Source: Anaerolineaceae bacterium 4572_78 | GTDB lineage: Bacteria; Chloroflexota; Anaerolineae; 4572-78 | Direction: 5' to 3' | DNA: 45,116 bases | Assembly (NCBI GenBank): GCA_002084875.1 | Contig: NBMH01000006.1 | Span: 1-45,116 of the forward strand | In this document: piece after piece, positions 10,232-19,744 of the stretch | Numbering within the stretch: the stretch's first letter is position 1 | Layout of the letters: each line of letters begins with the position of its first letter | Position numbers and translations under genes: made by a program | Notes under the pieces: generated by a model | Databases searched by the model: none | What the model was told of the DNA's origin: nothing | The model's input: the letters and a program-made list of their open reading frames with translations, nothing else

Positions 10232-10558
10232 GCTACAAAAGCAGTACATGTTGGGATAACTCCTGACCCTTCAACTGGAGCAATTGTTCCACCTATATAC
10301 CAAACATCTACATTTGTATTAGAAGAGATAGGCAAGGATAAGGGATTTAGCTATACGCGTGCTAATAACCCAACACGAGGGGTTTTAGAAGCAAACCTTG
10401 CTGGGATTGAAGGAGGCAAGTATGGTGTCTCTTTTGCTTCGGGATTATCGTCGGCTGATGCTTGCATGAGATTGTTATCAGCAGGCGACCATGTTGTTTC
10501 AAGTGAGGATGTTGAGGATATTATCGCTGATTTAGAACAGGCACTAGAAAAAGTATAA
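10231..10558 (+). pseudogene. Cystathionine gamma-synthase-like (trans-sulfuration PLP enzyme) remnant with N-terminal truncation and large internal deletion
   Basis: Manual translation: FATKAVHVGITPDPSTGAIVPPIYQTSTFVLEEIGKDKGFSYTRANNPTRGVLEANLAGIEGGKYGVSFASGLSSADACMRLLSAGDHVVSSEDV|EDIIADLEQALEKV*. Family N-terminus joined directly to family C-terminus; no start codon; PLP-lysine region absent. Confidence 0.85.
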
Positions 10559-10566
10559 TTCATATT

Positions 10567-10617
10567 GGAGGGTCAAAGCTTGCTTTGACATGAAAAAGCA
10601 AGCTTTGAACAGCCCTA
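10567..10617. repeat. Palindromic repeat family B (caaagcaagctttga/gaaaaagcttgc)
   Basis: ggagggtcaaagcttgctttgacatgaaaaagcaagctttgaacagccctac; hairpin-forming, related copies elsewhere. Confidence 0.75.
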
Positions 10618-11199
10618 CACATGCATATCCATTTTAGGCAATGTGATTCCTGTTTGCCCTTGATATTTTCCTTTACGGTCAGCATAAGTGACCATGCATG
10701 GTTCATCACTCATAAAAAAGAGAACTTGAGCAATCCCTTCATTGGCATAGATGCGAGCAGGTAAAGGATTTGTATTGCTAATTTCAATGGTGATATGTCC
10801 TTCCCAACCTGCCTCTAAAACAGTTGGAGGCGAGACAATCCCACAACGAGCATAGGAGCTTTTTGTTGTCATTAAACCTGTGACATTTGGCAACATGCGG
10901 ATATATTCCACGCTACGAGCTAGGGCAAATGAATTCGGTGGAATGATGCAATAACGTCCTCGTTCATCCTCATGAATTTTGCCCTCAACAAACGACCGTT
11001 CATCAAAGTTTTTTGGGTCAATTACCACCGCATTGACGTTTAAAAAAATCTTGAATTCATCTGCGGTAGAAACATCATACCCATAAGATGAAAGCCCATA
11101 AGAAATCACATTTTGCTGTACCAATTGTCTTGAAAAAGGTTCAATCATATCATGTTCCAAAACCATCTTTTCAATCCAAGAATCGGGTTTTAATGTCAT
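10615..11199 (-). CDS. dcd: dCTP deaminase
   Basis: [57 protein letters not shown]. Confidence 0.96.
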   Translation of the reverse strand: MTLKPDSWIEKMVLEHDMIEPFSRQLVQQNVISYGLSSYGYDVSTADEFKIFLNVNAVVIDPKNFDERSFVEGKIHEDERGRYCIIPPNSFALARSVEYIRMLPNVTGLMTTKSSYARCGIVSPPTVLEAGWEGHITIEISNTNPLPARIYANEGIAQVLFFMSDEPCMVTYADRKGKYQGQTGITLPKMDMHV

Positions 11200-11203
11200 C
11201 TGA

Positions 11204-11563
11204 TTACTCCTCCTGTCTAGTCAACATCGGACCAAGCCGCCGACCACCGAGCAAATGAACATGCAAATGAAAAACTTCTTGCCCACCATCTTTATTGCAA
11301 TTGACAATTAGACGATAGCCACTTTCGGCAATGCCCTCTTGTTTAGCAATCTTTGCGGCTACTACAAAAAGATGCCCTAATATTTGTTCATTTTCAGGGG
11401 TGGCATCATTGACAGTGGGAATCACATTGTTTGGCACAATTAGTATATGTGTTGGGGCTTGGGGATGGATGTCCCGAAACGCCGTCGTTTGTTCATCCTG
11501 ATAAATAATATCAGCTGGTATTTCACCATGTATAATTTTGCTAAAAATTGTGTCTTTAGCCAT
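11204..11563 (-). CDS. HIT family histidine triad protein
   Basis: ORF 11204..11656; likely start at 11563 ([24 protein letters not shown]). HIT motif [10 protein letters not shown]. Upstream extension lies in the MITE. Confidence 0.94.
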   Translation of the reverse strand: MAKDTIFSKIIHGEIPADIIYQDEQTTAFRDIHPQAPTHILIVPNNVIPTVNDATPENEQILGHLFVVAAKIAKQEGIAESGYRLIVNCNKDGGQEVFHLHVHLLGGRRLGPMLTRQEE

Positions 11564-11586
11564 AACCTTAGCTCCTTGTAATAAGT

Positions 11587-11728
11587 TATACTTGCTAAGG
11601 GTAAGAATTGTAATTTTAAACCATGTGGTTTGTGCCACAAACCCCTGCATTAACACTATTCACAAATGTAGGGGTTTATGGCATAAACCCGCTTATGGTA
11701 TTCACAAAACTAACCCTTTTTTGGTATA
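11587..11728 (-). repeat. MITE-like element, long copy (142 bp)
   Basis: Reverse complement tataccaaaaaagggttagttttgtgaatac...cttacccttagcaagtata shares ends and body with 2135..2209 and has ~67 bp extra with nested palindromes (gggtttatggcataaaccc; ggtttgtggcacaaacc). Confidence 0.75.
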
Positions 11729-12520
11729 TCATTGATTTTTAGATATAGTCCGAGTAATGTGTGCTGTTAGATTTCTTGGTGATACTTTTGATACCAATGT
11801 CATCAAGGTATTCAATGCTCCAGGAATAACAACCGTTTGCCCTTTCATCAAACCACGATAGCCAATTTCAGCCACATCTCGAGCTGACATTGAACTCCGT
11901 TGCAATAAATTCGGTATCTTAAAATGTGCTTTATCATGAAAAGCAGTTGTAGTTATGCCAGGACAAAGAACTGTTACCATGACTCCTGTTCCTTTTAACT
12001 CACTAGCGATTGCTTCTGAAAAGGATAATACATACGCTTTACTAGCACTGTAGACAGCCATATTTGGTACTGCTTGAAATGCAAGCCTTGAGCCGACATT
12101 TAATATCCGACCAAATTTACGTTTAACCATACCAGACATGAATAATCTAGTGAGATGAGTTAAGGCAGTCATGTTGACCTGCATCATTTGCAGTTCTTTG
12201 TTGAGGTCAAGCTCTGCAAAATATCCATACGTACCAAACCCCGCATTGTTTACAAGAATGTCAACAGATATACCATCTTTCTGTAACGTCTCAAAAATTT
12301 CATTCGGGGCGTTTGGTTCAGATAAGTCTCTGACAAGCACTTTGCTATCAAGCTGATACTTTTGTGATAATTCTTGTGCTAATTGATTTAATTTTTGCTC
12401 ACTCCGAGCAGTCAATATTAAATTATGGTCATGTTCTGCAAATACTTTGCTTAATTCATAGCCGATGCCACTGGATGCTCCAGTGATAAGAACGTTTTTT
12501 CTTTGTTGAAATTGGGACAT
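11729..12520 (-). CDS. Short-chain dehydrogenase/reductase
   Basis: NVLITGASSGIGYELSKVFAEH, NNAGFG, YSASKAYVLSF. Confidence 0.93.
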   Translation of the reverse strand: MSQFQQRKNVLITGASSGIGYELSKVFAEHDHNLILTARSEQKLNQLAQELSQKYQLDSKVLVRDLSEPNAPNEIFETLQKDGISVDILVNNAGFGTYGYFAELDLNKELQMMQVNMTALTHLTRLFMSGMVKRKFGRILNVGSRLAFQAVPNMAVYSASKAYVLSFSEAIASELKGTGVMVTVLCPGITTTAFHDKAHFKIPNLLQRSSMSARDVAEIGYRGLMKGQTVVIPGALNTLMTLVSKVSPRNLTAHITRTISKNQ

Positions 12521-12546
12521 TATTATTACCTCCAAGTTATGTAAAA

Positions 12547-12672
12547 GTAACCGTTCACACACCCACCCCTAACCCTCCTCACAGGGAGAGGGGAATCTTA
12601 CTTCCCTTCTCCTAGCAGGGGAAGGGGCTTGGGGGTTGGGGTCTATTGACGAGAGGGGGAGTGAATAATTAC
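12547..12672 (+). mobile_element. Complete MITE (126 bp), IS66-like ends, 8-bp TSD ATGTAAAA
   Basis: TIR gtaaccgttcac (12547-12558) vs gtgaataattac (12661-12672). Direct repeat ATGTAAAA at 12539-12546 and 12673-12680. Internal C-rich/G-rich inverted repeat (cacccctaaccctcc...gggggttgggg). Confidence 0.85.
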
Positions 12673-12770
12673 ATGTAAAATCATATCAGACATATTGCTA
12701 AATAAAATATTGTTTAGTTTGCCACTAACATGGCTGTTTGGCAAATTTCCCCATGTAACCCAAAAAACTG

Positions 12771-13439
12771 CTATTCAATGGCTTCAATTATGTATGGATA
12801 GACTGTATCACAAATAACTTTATATCCTTCGGCATTGGGATGCATGCCATCAAAAAGGTTGAGATTTGGGTTGTCAACTACCCCTTCTAGGAAGGACGGA
12901 ATTAAAATGATATTTTTCTCTTTAGCAATCCTAACATACATTTCATCGAAGGCAGCCATGTAAGCATTATCCATCGGGATAAGAGATTCCATACCAGCTA
13001 ATACTACGATGCTACCATGTGCCTGCAATCTATCCACAATTTGGCTGATATTTTGATAAGTGTGTTCAAATTTAATTGCCCAACCTGCATCGTTCACGCC
13101 AATTTCAAGAATGACGATATTGGGATTATAAGAGGCTAAGATTTCATCGACACGCGAAAGTGTGCCCCGACTAATTTCCCCACTGATACCAGCATTGATG
13201 ACATTATAATTGTAACCATTTGCTTTTAGTTTTTGTTCCAAAAGAGCAGGATATGCTTGATTTTCATGTAGGAGATAGCCTTCTGTTAGGCTATCTCCCA
13301 ACGCAACGATAATACCTTGATGAGTTGCTTCAGAATGAGATGAAGTAACAGTTGGCGTTTTGATACTCCCACAAGCTGTCATGCCAAGCATTACAGAAAA
13401 AATAAGTGATTTTAAGAATATAAATTTGTGTTCATGCAT
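12771..13439 (-). CDS. SGNH/GDSL esterase lipoprotein (TesA-like)
   Basis: Signal peptide with lipobox-like LGMTAC; IVALGDSLTEGY block; GVND; DGMHPNAEGY. Confidence 0.88.
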   Translation of the reverse strand: MHEHKFIFLKSLIFSVMLGMTACGSIKTPTVTSSHSEATHQGIIVALGDSLTEGYLLHENQAYPALLEQKLKANGYNYNVINAGISGEISRGTLSRVDEILASYNPNIVILEIGVNDAGWAIKFEHTYQNISQIVDRLQAHGSIVVLAGMESLIPMDNAYMAAFDEMYVRIAKEKNIILIPSFLEGVVDNPNLNLFDGMHPNAEGYKVICDTVYPYIIEAIE

Positions 13440-13447
13440 AATTTTTT

Positions 13448-13495
13448 GTAACCGTTCTGCCCTCTCCCCTGCCCCTCTCCCAAATGGCGAGGGGA
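13448..13495 (+). repeat. Truncated GTAACCGTT-family repeat
   Basis: gtaaccgttctgccctctcccctgcccctctcccaaatggcgagggg. Confidence 0.65.
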
Positions 13496-13500
13496 ATTAT

Positions 13501-13533
13501 AGACCTGACAGGTTTTCAAAACCTGTCAGGTCT
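13501..13533. repeat. Perfect hairpin repeat family C
   Basis: agacctgacaggttttcaaaacctgtcaggtct; another copy at 31365..31397. Confidence 0.85.
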
Positions 13534-13690
13534 AACCTAGAGACATTTTGCCTTATTTCATTTTTATTGTCAACTATGGGATAAGAAGTAGGCTGAATAT
13601 CAATTTCTCTAAAAAAGAACCACATTTGCCTTAATAATATTTCCTGCTAAAATAGCAACTATAATTAAATGAGGAAACAGAAGAAGAAAC

Positions 13691-15688
13691 ATGAAATCGT
13701 CTGGCTCCCGTAATTTCATTCGGGTTATCATAGTATTTATTGTTATTGCAGGTTTGGCAGGTGGTGTTTATTATTATGACACTTTACAAACTACACCCAC
13801 ACCAACTGTAACGCCTGAACCCGAACTTTCGCTGACACCTATGTCAACAGCTGAAACACCTAAATCTACCGTCATATCACCTGAAGTTACGACTGTGCCT
13901 GAAGTTATCACAGTAGAAACAACACCCTCTGTCATGGAAACTAACGTACCTGTTCAGCAGGCTACTGCTACGAAAATGCCAATTCCTTCACCTACAGGCG
14001 GTTTTATTATTTATAATATTTTGCCAGAACCAAATGCTGTTGGGAAGGTACAAGTAACTGAAATAGCCAGAACTTTAGACCAAAATTTGTATGCAGGTCA
14101 AGTAGATGGTATACTATCTCATGGAATTATACAGTTTGATTTATCTTTCATTCCTGATGATGCTGTAGTGGGTTCGGTAGAATTTCGTTTGCTGGGTTTA
14201 GAAGGGGAAGATTTAACGGAAGATGTTGCTTTTTCTGTCAGTATTCTCTCGGATGAAATCGGTCAGGATTGGCGAACCTATCCACCTGAACAAATCCACA
14301 ATGCCGTGGTTGTGGATACGTTATTTCCGACCCTAAAAATGGATAATTTAAATCAAGGTGAAGTTAATCAATTTGTTTTCAATAAGGCTCAATTAAGCAT
14401 TGTTCAACAACGTTTACGGACAAATTTTCTCACCTTAAGGATAAGTAGTCTAACCCCCAATTTAGCAGGCTGGTTTGCATGGGATAGCGGTTTTGAGTCA
14501 GCCACTCCAGGACAGGGACCACGACTACGACTCGGTGTAATTCGTCCAACGGGATCACTAGCAGGGGCTCCAACACCGACGGGTACAACAGTACCAACCT
14601 ATGTAGTAGTTACAAGCATACCTACCCCTGAAAACATTTTAACGGCAGCTGCAATTGCAGCCACTTTAACCACTGAAGCGACTCAAACAGGAACTGCTAC
14701 ACCATTACCACCAAATTTTGTCACGCCGATAGCAGTTACTGATACGCCTGTACCCGAAAATGTTGCTACGGCTATTTTTCAAAAATTGGAAGAGACAGCG
14801 GCTATCATTGCCTTTGGAACACCAACTCTAACGCCAATCAACATAGCAAAAGCGACTGGAACTCCAACCGAGACGACAACACCACTGTTTATTTTTCTCG
14901 TTGACGAGTTGCCGCCATGGACTGCAACACCAACCGTTACGCCGTATCCATCCGTACCTGCTAGTCTTATTGGTAAAATCGCCTTTAAATCAGACCGTAC
15001 TGGTGAGGAACAAACTTACATTATCAATCCTGATGGAACAGGGATTGCCTTGCTGACATCAAGTTGGCCTTATGAAGTTGCCGAGAAGGCTGATTCCTAT
15101 TCGATAGATGGGCGTTTTCGAACATTTAACAGGGATGTTATTCGCTATAGAGCTGTTGAAACAAAATTACAAGACGGTACAATTAATGTTGGTTTTGAGC
15201 GAAATGACGCTCCAGCAATTATGTGGTATGATGCTCATTACTGGGTTGAGGGACAAGTTACTTATTTTGCCGAAGGTATTGCTTACCAAAGTGTTTGGTC
15301 GCCAACTCAGGAACAGATTACTTTTGTTTCTAATGAAACAGGGAATGATGAAATCTACCGAGTTGATAAAAACGGTTTAAATCTGTTACAATTGACCAAA
15401 GATGAATATCATTGGTGGGATAAACATCCATCATGGTCACCCGATGGAGAACAAATTGTTTTTTGGTCTAACCGTACTGGCATACAGCAACTATGGGTAA
15501 TGGATAAAGATGGTGGAAGTTTATATAGTTTGAGTAGAGCAGAGTTTAATGATTGGGACCCTGTTTGGATTAAGTATCCAAATGTACCAATGTATTCGGA
15601 GACACCTGACCCACAGCATGATAAACCTGTTCCGACTGGTATACCAACGAGTACACATGTTCCAACATCAACACCGCCCGAACGGTAA
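13691..15688 (+). CDS. Membrane-anchored extracytoplasmic protein with Thr/Pro-rich linkers and TolB-like (PD40) propeller repeats
   Basis: N-terminal TM segment; TPTPTVTPEPE linkers; propeller repeats KIAFKSDRTGEEQTYIINPDGTGIALLT, QITFVSNETGNDEIYRVDKNGLNLLQLT, QIVFWSNRTGIQQLWVMDKDGGSLYSLS. Confidence 0.82.
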   Translation: MKSSGSRNFIRVIIVFIVIAGLAGGVYYYDTLQTTPTPTVTPEPELSLTPMSTAETPKSTVISPEVTTVPEVITVETTPSVMETNVPVQQATATKMPIPSPTGGFIIYNILPEPNAVGKVQVTEIARTLDQNLYAGQVDGILSHGIIQFDLSFIPDDAVVGSVEFRLLGLEGEDLTEDVAFSVSILSDEIGQDWRTYPPEQIHNAVVVDTLFPTLKMDNLNQGEVNQFVFNKAQLSIVQQRLRTNFLTLRISSLTPNLAGWFAWDSGFESATPGQGPRLRLGVIRPTGSLAGAPTPTGTTVPTYVVVTSIPTPENILTAAAIAATLTTEATQTGTATPLPPNFVTPIAVTDTPVPENVATAIFQKLEETAAIIAFGTPTLTPINIAKATGTPTETTTPLFIFLVDELPPWTATPTVTPYPSVPASLIGKIAFKSDRTGEEQTYIINPDGTGIALLTSSWPYEVAEKADSYSIDGRFRTFNRDVIRYRAVETKLQDGTINVGFERNDAPAIMWYDAHYWVEGQVTYFAEGIAYQSVWSPTQEQITFVSNETGNDEIYRVDKNGLNLLQLTKDEYHWWDKHPSWSPDGEQIVFWSNRTGIQQLWVMDKDGGSLYSLSRAEFNDWDPVWIKYPNVPMYSETPDPQHDKPVPTGIPTSTHVPTSTPPER

Positions 15689-15710
15689 TATTGTCAGTAG
15701 ACCATAATAG

Positions 15711-15736
15711 TTGGGGCGTATGGCCATACGCCCCAA
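15711..15736. repeat. Palindromic repeat family D (ggggcgtatggccatacgcccc)
   Basis: ttggggcgtatggccatacgccccaa perfect palindrome; variants at 24931..24956 and 44944..44971. Confidence 0.8.
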
Positions 15737-15738
15737 CC

Positions 15739-15775
15739 CATGACCTCTCGCCCTCTGGAGAGAGGTCATGAGAGA
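15739..15775 (+). terminator. Possible hairpin terminator or repeat
   Basis: catgacctctcgccctctggagagaggtcatg stem-loop downstream of the PD40 gene. Confidence 0.4.
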
Positions 15776-15803
15776 GGGCTAATTAAACAAAAAAAGGAGT
15801 GAC

Positions 15804-16805
15804 ATGATTATCAGTCGCACGCCGTTGCGAGTTAGTTTTGCAGGTGGGGGAAGTGATTTGCCCGCCTTTTATCAAAAAGAACAAGGAGCAGTAGTTAGCA
15901 CTGCTATTGATAAATATATCTATATCACCGTGAACAAAAAGTTCAATCATCAAGTTCGAGCTAGTTATGCGATAACAGAAATTGTAGATAATGCTGACCT
16001 GCTTAAACATGAGTTGATTCGCGAATCATTACAACTAATTGGTACTAAACAGGGGATTGAAATTACGTCAATCTCCGATATTCCATCTACGGGAACAGGT
16101 TTAGGTTCATCTAGTAGCTACACTGTTGGTCTATTAAATGCTTTGTATGCTTACAAAGGTAAGATGGCAGGAGCTGAACGTCTAGCCAGTGAGGCATGTT
16201 ATGTTGAGATTGAACAATGTGGTAAACCAATTGGTAAACAAGACCAATACATCGCCGCTTATGGTGGCTTGCAATACATTCGGTTTAATCGTGATGGCAC
16301 TGTTTTTACTGACCCTGTTATTTGTGAGCCAAATACGCGGCGGCGTTTGCAAGAAGGATTGCTTTTGTTGTATACTGGGCTGACACGTAGTGCCGATGCT
16401 ATCCTGATAGAACAATCAAGAGAAACAAAGACAAAAGTAGAAAAACAAGCTGTACTGCGTGAAATGGTGGGACTTGCTCATCAATTGTATGATGCTTTGT
16501 GTCTAAATGATACTGATGCTTTTGGAGAAATTTTGCATGACGGTTGGATGAAAAAACGACAACTTACTGCAAAAATCAGTACCCCACTGATTGATGATTG
16601 GTATGAACGGGCACGACAAGCAGGTGCAATTGGGGGTAAAATTTTGGGTGCGGGTGGTGGAGGTTTTTTGCTTCTCTATGCACATCCGCAACGCCATGTT
16701 GATATCTGTCGAGCATTGCCCGAATTAAAACCTGTTTCCTTTAAATTCTGCCCGCAAGGGAGTAAAATTATTTATGTTGAAGAACATGGCTATAATTTAT
16801 ATTAG
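15804..16805 (+). CDS. GHMP kinase, sugar/heptose-7-phosphate kinase-like
   Basis: RTPLRVSFAGGGSDLPAFY, STGTGLGSSSSYTVGLLNAL, GGKILGAGGGGFLLLYA. Confidence 0.9.
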   Translation: MIISRTPLRVSFAGGGSDLPAFYQKEQGAVVSTAIDKYIYITVNKKFNHQVRASYAITEIVDNADLLKHELIRESLQLIGTKQGIEITSISDIPSTGTGLGSSSSYTVGLLNALYAYKGKMAGAERLASEACYVEIEQCGKPIGKQDQYIAAYGGLQYIRFNRDGTVFTDPVICEPNTRRRLQEGLLLLYTGLTRSADAILIEQSRETKTKVEKQAVLREMVGLAHQLYDALCLNDTDAFGEILHDGWMKKRQLTAKISTPLIDDWYERARQAGAIGGKILGAGGGGFLLLYAHPQRHVDICRALPELKPVSFKFCPQGSKIIYVEEHGYNLY

Positions 16806-16846
16806 GAATTATGGATTAGGGATTAGGATGTAGGAGTGACAAACTT

Positions 16847-16908
16847 GGAGCATCAAAGCTGGAGCGAAAAAGCCTGCTTTTTCATGTCAAAGCAAGCTTT
16901 GACGCTCC
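16847..16908. repeat. Palindromic repeat family B
   Basis: ggagcatcaaagctggagcgaaaaagcctgctttttcatgtcaaagcaagctttgacgctcc. Confidence 0.8.
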
Positions 16909-16931
16909 AAATACTATAAGGAGTGTAACTA

Positions 16932-18929
16932 ATGGTTTCTTTAAGTGAGATATTAAAATATATTAAACGTTTTTTGCGATGGTGGTGGTTAATAGTATTG
17001 TGTGTGACCATGGCAGTAGCAGGCACGTATTTGTATACCAAACGGCAACCTGTTATTTATGCCGCCGCTTCAAGCGTCATGATTGGACCAGACCTAATCG
17101 AAGACCCAAACCCCGACTTGAGACAAATCCCAACTATTATCTCGCTTGCAGAAAACTACGCCAATATGGCAAAGCGTACTAAAATCGCGGAGGCTGTCGT
17201 CAAAAAATTGGACTTAGAAATGACTGCTGGTCAGTTGCAAGCTATGATTAATGCTCAAGTTATTCATAGTGCCCAATTGGTGCAAATTATCATCTTTGAT
17301 GAACATCCAAAGCGAGCAAAAGTGTTAGCGGATGCTGTGGCTGAAGAATTGGTCGCTCAAAGTCCGAGTGGGTTGGCAGAAGCAAGAGAACAAGAAATTT
17401 TTATTCAAGACCAATTAGATTATCTCAAAGCAAAAATCAACGAACTTAAAGAAGAATTGGCTATCCAACAAGCTCGGCTCGAAACTGAAAGTACAGCTAC
17501 TGGCTTAGAAGATGCTCGTAAACAGATAACCTTTTTGCAGGGTGAATTATTGAAATATCAAAACACATTCATCGAATTTGTGAAGGAAAGTCAGGATACA
17601 TCGCTCAACCGTGTTCAAGTTTTCGAGTATGCTTCAGTCCCAACGACACCCATCGAGCCAAGCATGAGCAAAAACCTTGTTATCGGAACTGTTGTCAGTG
17701 GTTTATTAGCATTAGTAGCTATCGTCTTACTTGAGTTTTTTGATGTCACTTTAATTTGGGAACGCGGCGAATCCGAATCGATGTGGGGTTTACCTGTTTT
17801 GGGAGCGATGGGTAAAATCCCTGTGGATAAGAAAAAACTGCTTGCTCAAGATAAATTGTGGGCACCTGAAATCGATGCCTTGCGGAATATTTACGGAAAC
17901 ATCCTCCTGACTGCCATAGGACGGGAAATAAAAACGCTCCTTGTAACCAGTCCCTCGCAGGAAGAGGGCAAAAGTTTTCTAGCGGCTAATCTGGCAGCTA
18001 CAGTTGCTACGCCAAATGTCACGTCTGCTATTACGGAAATGACAGGTGCAAAAGTGATATTGATTGATGCCAACTTACGTAATCCCGCTCTGCATGAAAT
18101 ATTCGACATGCCAAATTTGATGGGGCTAACTGATATTTTAACTCAATCCGATGATGCCGCTGAAATGATGCTTCATCAAGCCTTGCGTCCCACGAGTATC
18201 AACAACTTACTGCTGCTGACGGCGGGACGAACTCAGCTTAATCCTGCCAGCCTGCTCAACACATTAAAATTCCCGAAGTTGATTGAATACTTGAAAGAGC
18301 AAGCGGATTTTATTGTCGTTGACAGTGCCCCTATCCTCGAGGCGGTGGAAACTAAAGCCATGGTCACCGCCACAGATGGTACATTTTTGGTTATCGTGGA
18401 CGGACGCACACGAAGTCGGAAAGCTCAAAAAGCTCTCGAATATTTTCAAGGGACTCACTCTGAAAATCTTCTTGGATTTGTCTTCAACCGAGTGTCTCTT
18501 CCTGATTATCAAGCTACTTATGCTTACAAACTTAAATTGCGTGAACTTGAAACACCTGATATTCAACAGACAGCATTGGGCAAATTATGGCCATTCCAAG
18601 AGGCTGTTCCTAGCAATTCAAACTTACTCACCATGCGAGAAGTCGCGGAGCGATTGGGAATTAAATCTGACTTGGCAAAAAGATGGTGTCAAGAAGGACG
18701 CATTAAAGCTGTCAAGAAAGGGCGTAACTGGTTTGTCAAGATGGGCGACTTGGACGAATTTGTTGGCATGTATGAATATCGGGACTTCACCGATACCAGC
18801 GAATTGCTAAAAACCTTAGTCAATGTCGACAAAAAGCGGTCAACTTCCACCAATGGCAAACAAAGAGATGAAATCGAAATCGATTTTGAAAGTGACGATA
18901 TCAATATTGATGACCTTGTCATCAGATAG
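16932..18929 (+). CDS. Wzz/BY-kinase-type polysaccharide biosynthesis protein with C-terminal excisionase-like HTH domain
   Basis: Wzz N-terminus with TM; kinase Walker A LVTSPSQEEGKSFLAANLA, Walker A' VILIDANLRNPALHEIF, FIVVDSAPILE; C-terminal LLTMREVAERLGIKSDLAKRWCQEGRIKAVKKGRNWFVKMGDLDEF. Confidence 0.88.
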   Translation: MVSLSEILKYIKRFLRWWWLIVLCVTMAVAGTYLYTKRQPVIYAAASSVMIGPDLIEDPNPDLRQIPTIISLAENYANMAKRTKIAEAVVKKLDLEMTAGQLQAMINAQVIHSAQLVQIIIFDEHPKRAKVLADAVAEELVAQSPSGLAEAREQEIFIQDQLDYLKAKINELKEELAIQQARLETESTATGLEDARKQITFLQGELLKYQNTFIEFVKESQDTSLNRVQVFEYASVPTTPIEPSMSKNLVIGTVVSGLLALVAIVLLEFFDVTLIWERGESESMWGLPVLGAMGKIPVDKKKLLAQDKLWAPEIDALRNIYGNILLTAIGREIKTLLVTSPSQEEGKSFLAANLAATVATPNVTSAITEMTGAKVILIDANLRNPALHEIFDMPNLMGLTDILTQSDDAAEMMLHQALRPTSINNLLLLTAGRTQLNPASLLNTLKFPKLIEYLKEQADFIVVDSAPILEAVETKAMVTATDGTFLVIVDGRTRSRKAQKALEYFQGTHSENLLGFVFNRVSLPDYQATYAYKLKLRELETPDIQQTALGKLWPFQEAVPSNSNLLTMREVAERLGIKSDLAKRWCQEGRIKAVKKGRNWFVKMGDLDEFVGMYEYRDFTDTSELLKTLVNVDKKRSTSTNGKQRDEIEIDFESDDINIDDLVIR

Positions 18930-18938
18930 TTTTAATGC

Positions 18939-18972
18939 TGGAGTGACATGTCAAACCAAGGTTTGATGCTCC
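18939..18972. repeat. Palindromic repeat family B (short)
   Basis: ggagtgacatgtcaaaccaaggtttgatgctcc. Confidence 0.65.
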
Positions 18973-18975
18973 ATC

Positions 18976-19608
18976 ATGGAGGTATTCTTGAATATTTTAC
19001 ACAGAATAGGAAACCGTTTAACACGTAAGCCTAAATTTAATTATCTCATCATCGTTGCTCGAGAACTGGATGCTACTTTGCCCATGCATGAAGCAAAAAT
19101 TCCATTTAGTTTTGAGACCTTGCCTTCGGATGCAAGCGAAATCGAACAACGCTTAACACACATCCCGCCGCATCATCGAAACGATATTCATGATAGAGTG
19201 GCACGTGGAGACCGTTGCACCATAGCCGTTTATAAGGGACAAATCATTTTTGTCGGTTGGATGGGAATGGAGGTCTGTTACTCGTATTGGTTAGATAGAT
19301 ATTACAAATTGGCTCCACATGAGTCGTATTCATACAGTGCCTATACAATTCCTGAATTTCGAGGGCAAGGTGTTCATCCAACCGCAACATATAAACGATT
19401 ACAACTACTAAACGAATGGGGATGTACCATAGCTTACGCCTTCATAGACCCACACAATAAGGCTGCTTTGCGGATGCCTAAAAAACTTGGCTACACAACC
19501 ATCGGCAAAACTGGATTCATCGAAGTCTTTGGCATACGTTTTTATTTTCATAATGATAAAGGGGTTTTTGAAGCACTAGATAAACATCACTACTTCCGCC
19601 GAGCTTAA
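18976..19608 (+). CDS. GNAT-like N-acetyltransferase
   Basis: SYSAYTIPEFRGQGVHPTATYKRLQLLNEWGCTIAYAFIDPHNKAALRMPKKLGYTTIGK. Confidence 0.75.
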   Translation: MEVFLNILHRIGNRLTRKPKFNYLIIVARELDATLPMHEAKIPFSFETLPSDASEIEQRLTHIPPHHRNDIHDRVARGDRCTIAVYKGQIIFVGWMGMEVCYSYWLDRYYKLAPHESYSYSAYTIPEFRGQGVHPTATYKRLQLLNEWGCTIAYAFIDPHNKAALRMPKKLGYTTIGKTGFIEVFGIRFYFHNDKGVFEALDKHHYFRRA

Positions 19609-19744
19609 GCCTGTTTAGTGACCCGATTTTAATTTTCAACATTAATTTTTTCTAATATAAGCGTTTTTTTATGATACATTGATGATTTATTGATAAGATG
19701 CGTGTAGCAAAATCTTTATAACTAGAAAAGGAATTAATGAAATA

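Noticed and set aside
10351-10563. 70-aa minus-strand ORF
   Set aside because: Antisense to the metB-like remnant, which explains the sequence better.
15804-18929. Complete exopolysaccharide or heptose biosynthesis cluster
   Set aside because: Only a GHMP kinase and a BY-kinase are adjacent. No GmhA/GmhB/HldE-like, polymerase or flippase genes here, so a pathway claim is unsupported.
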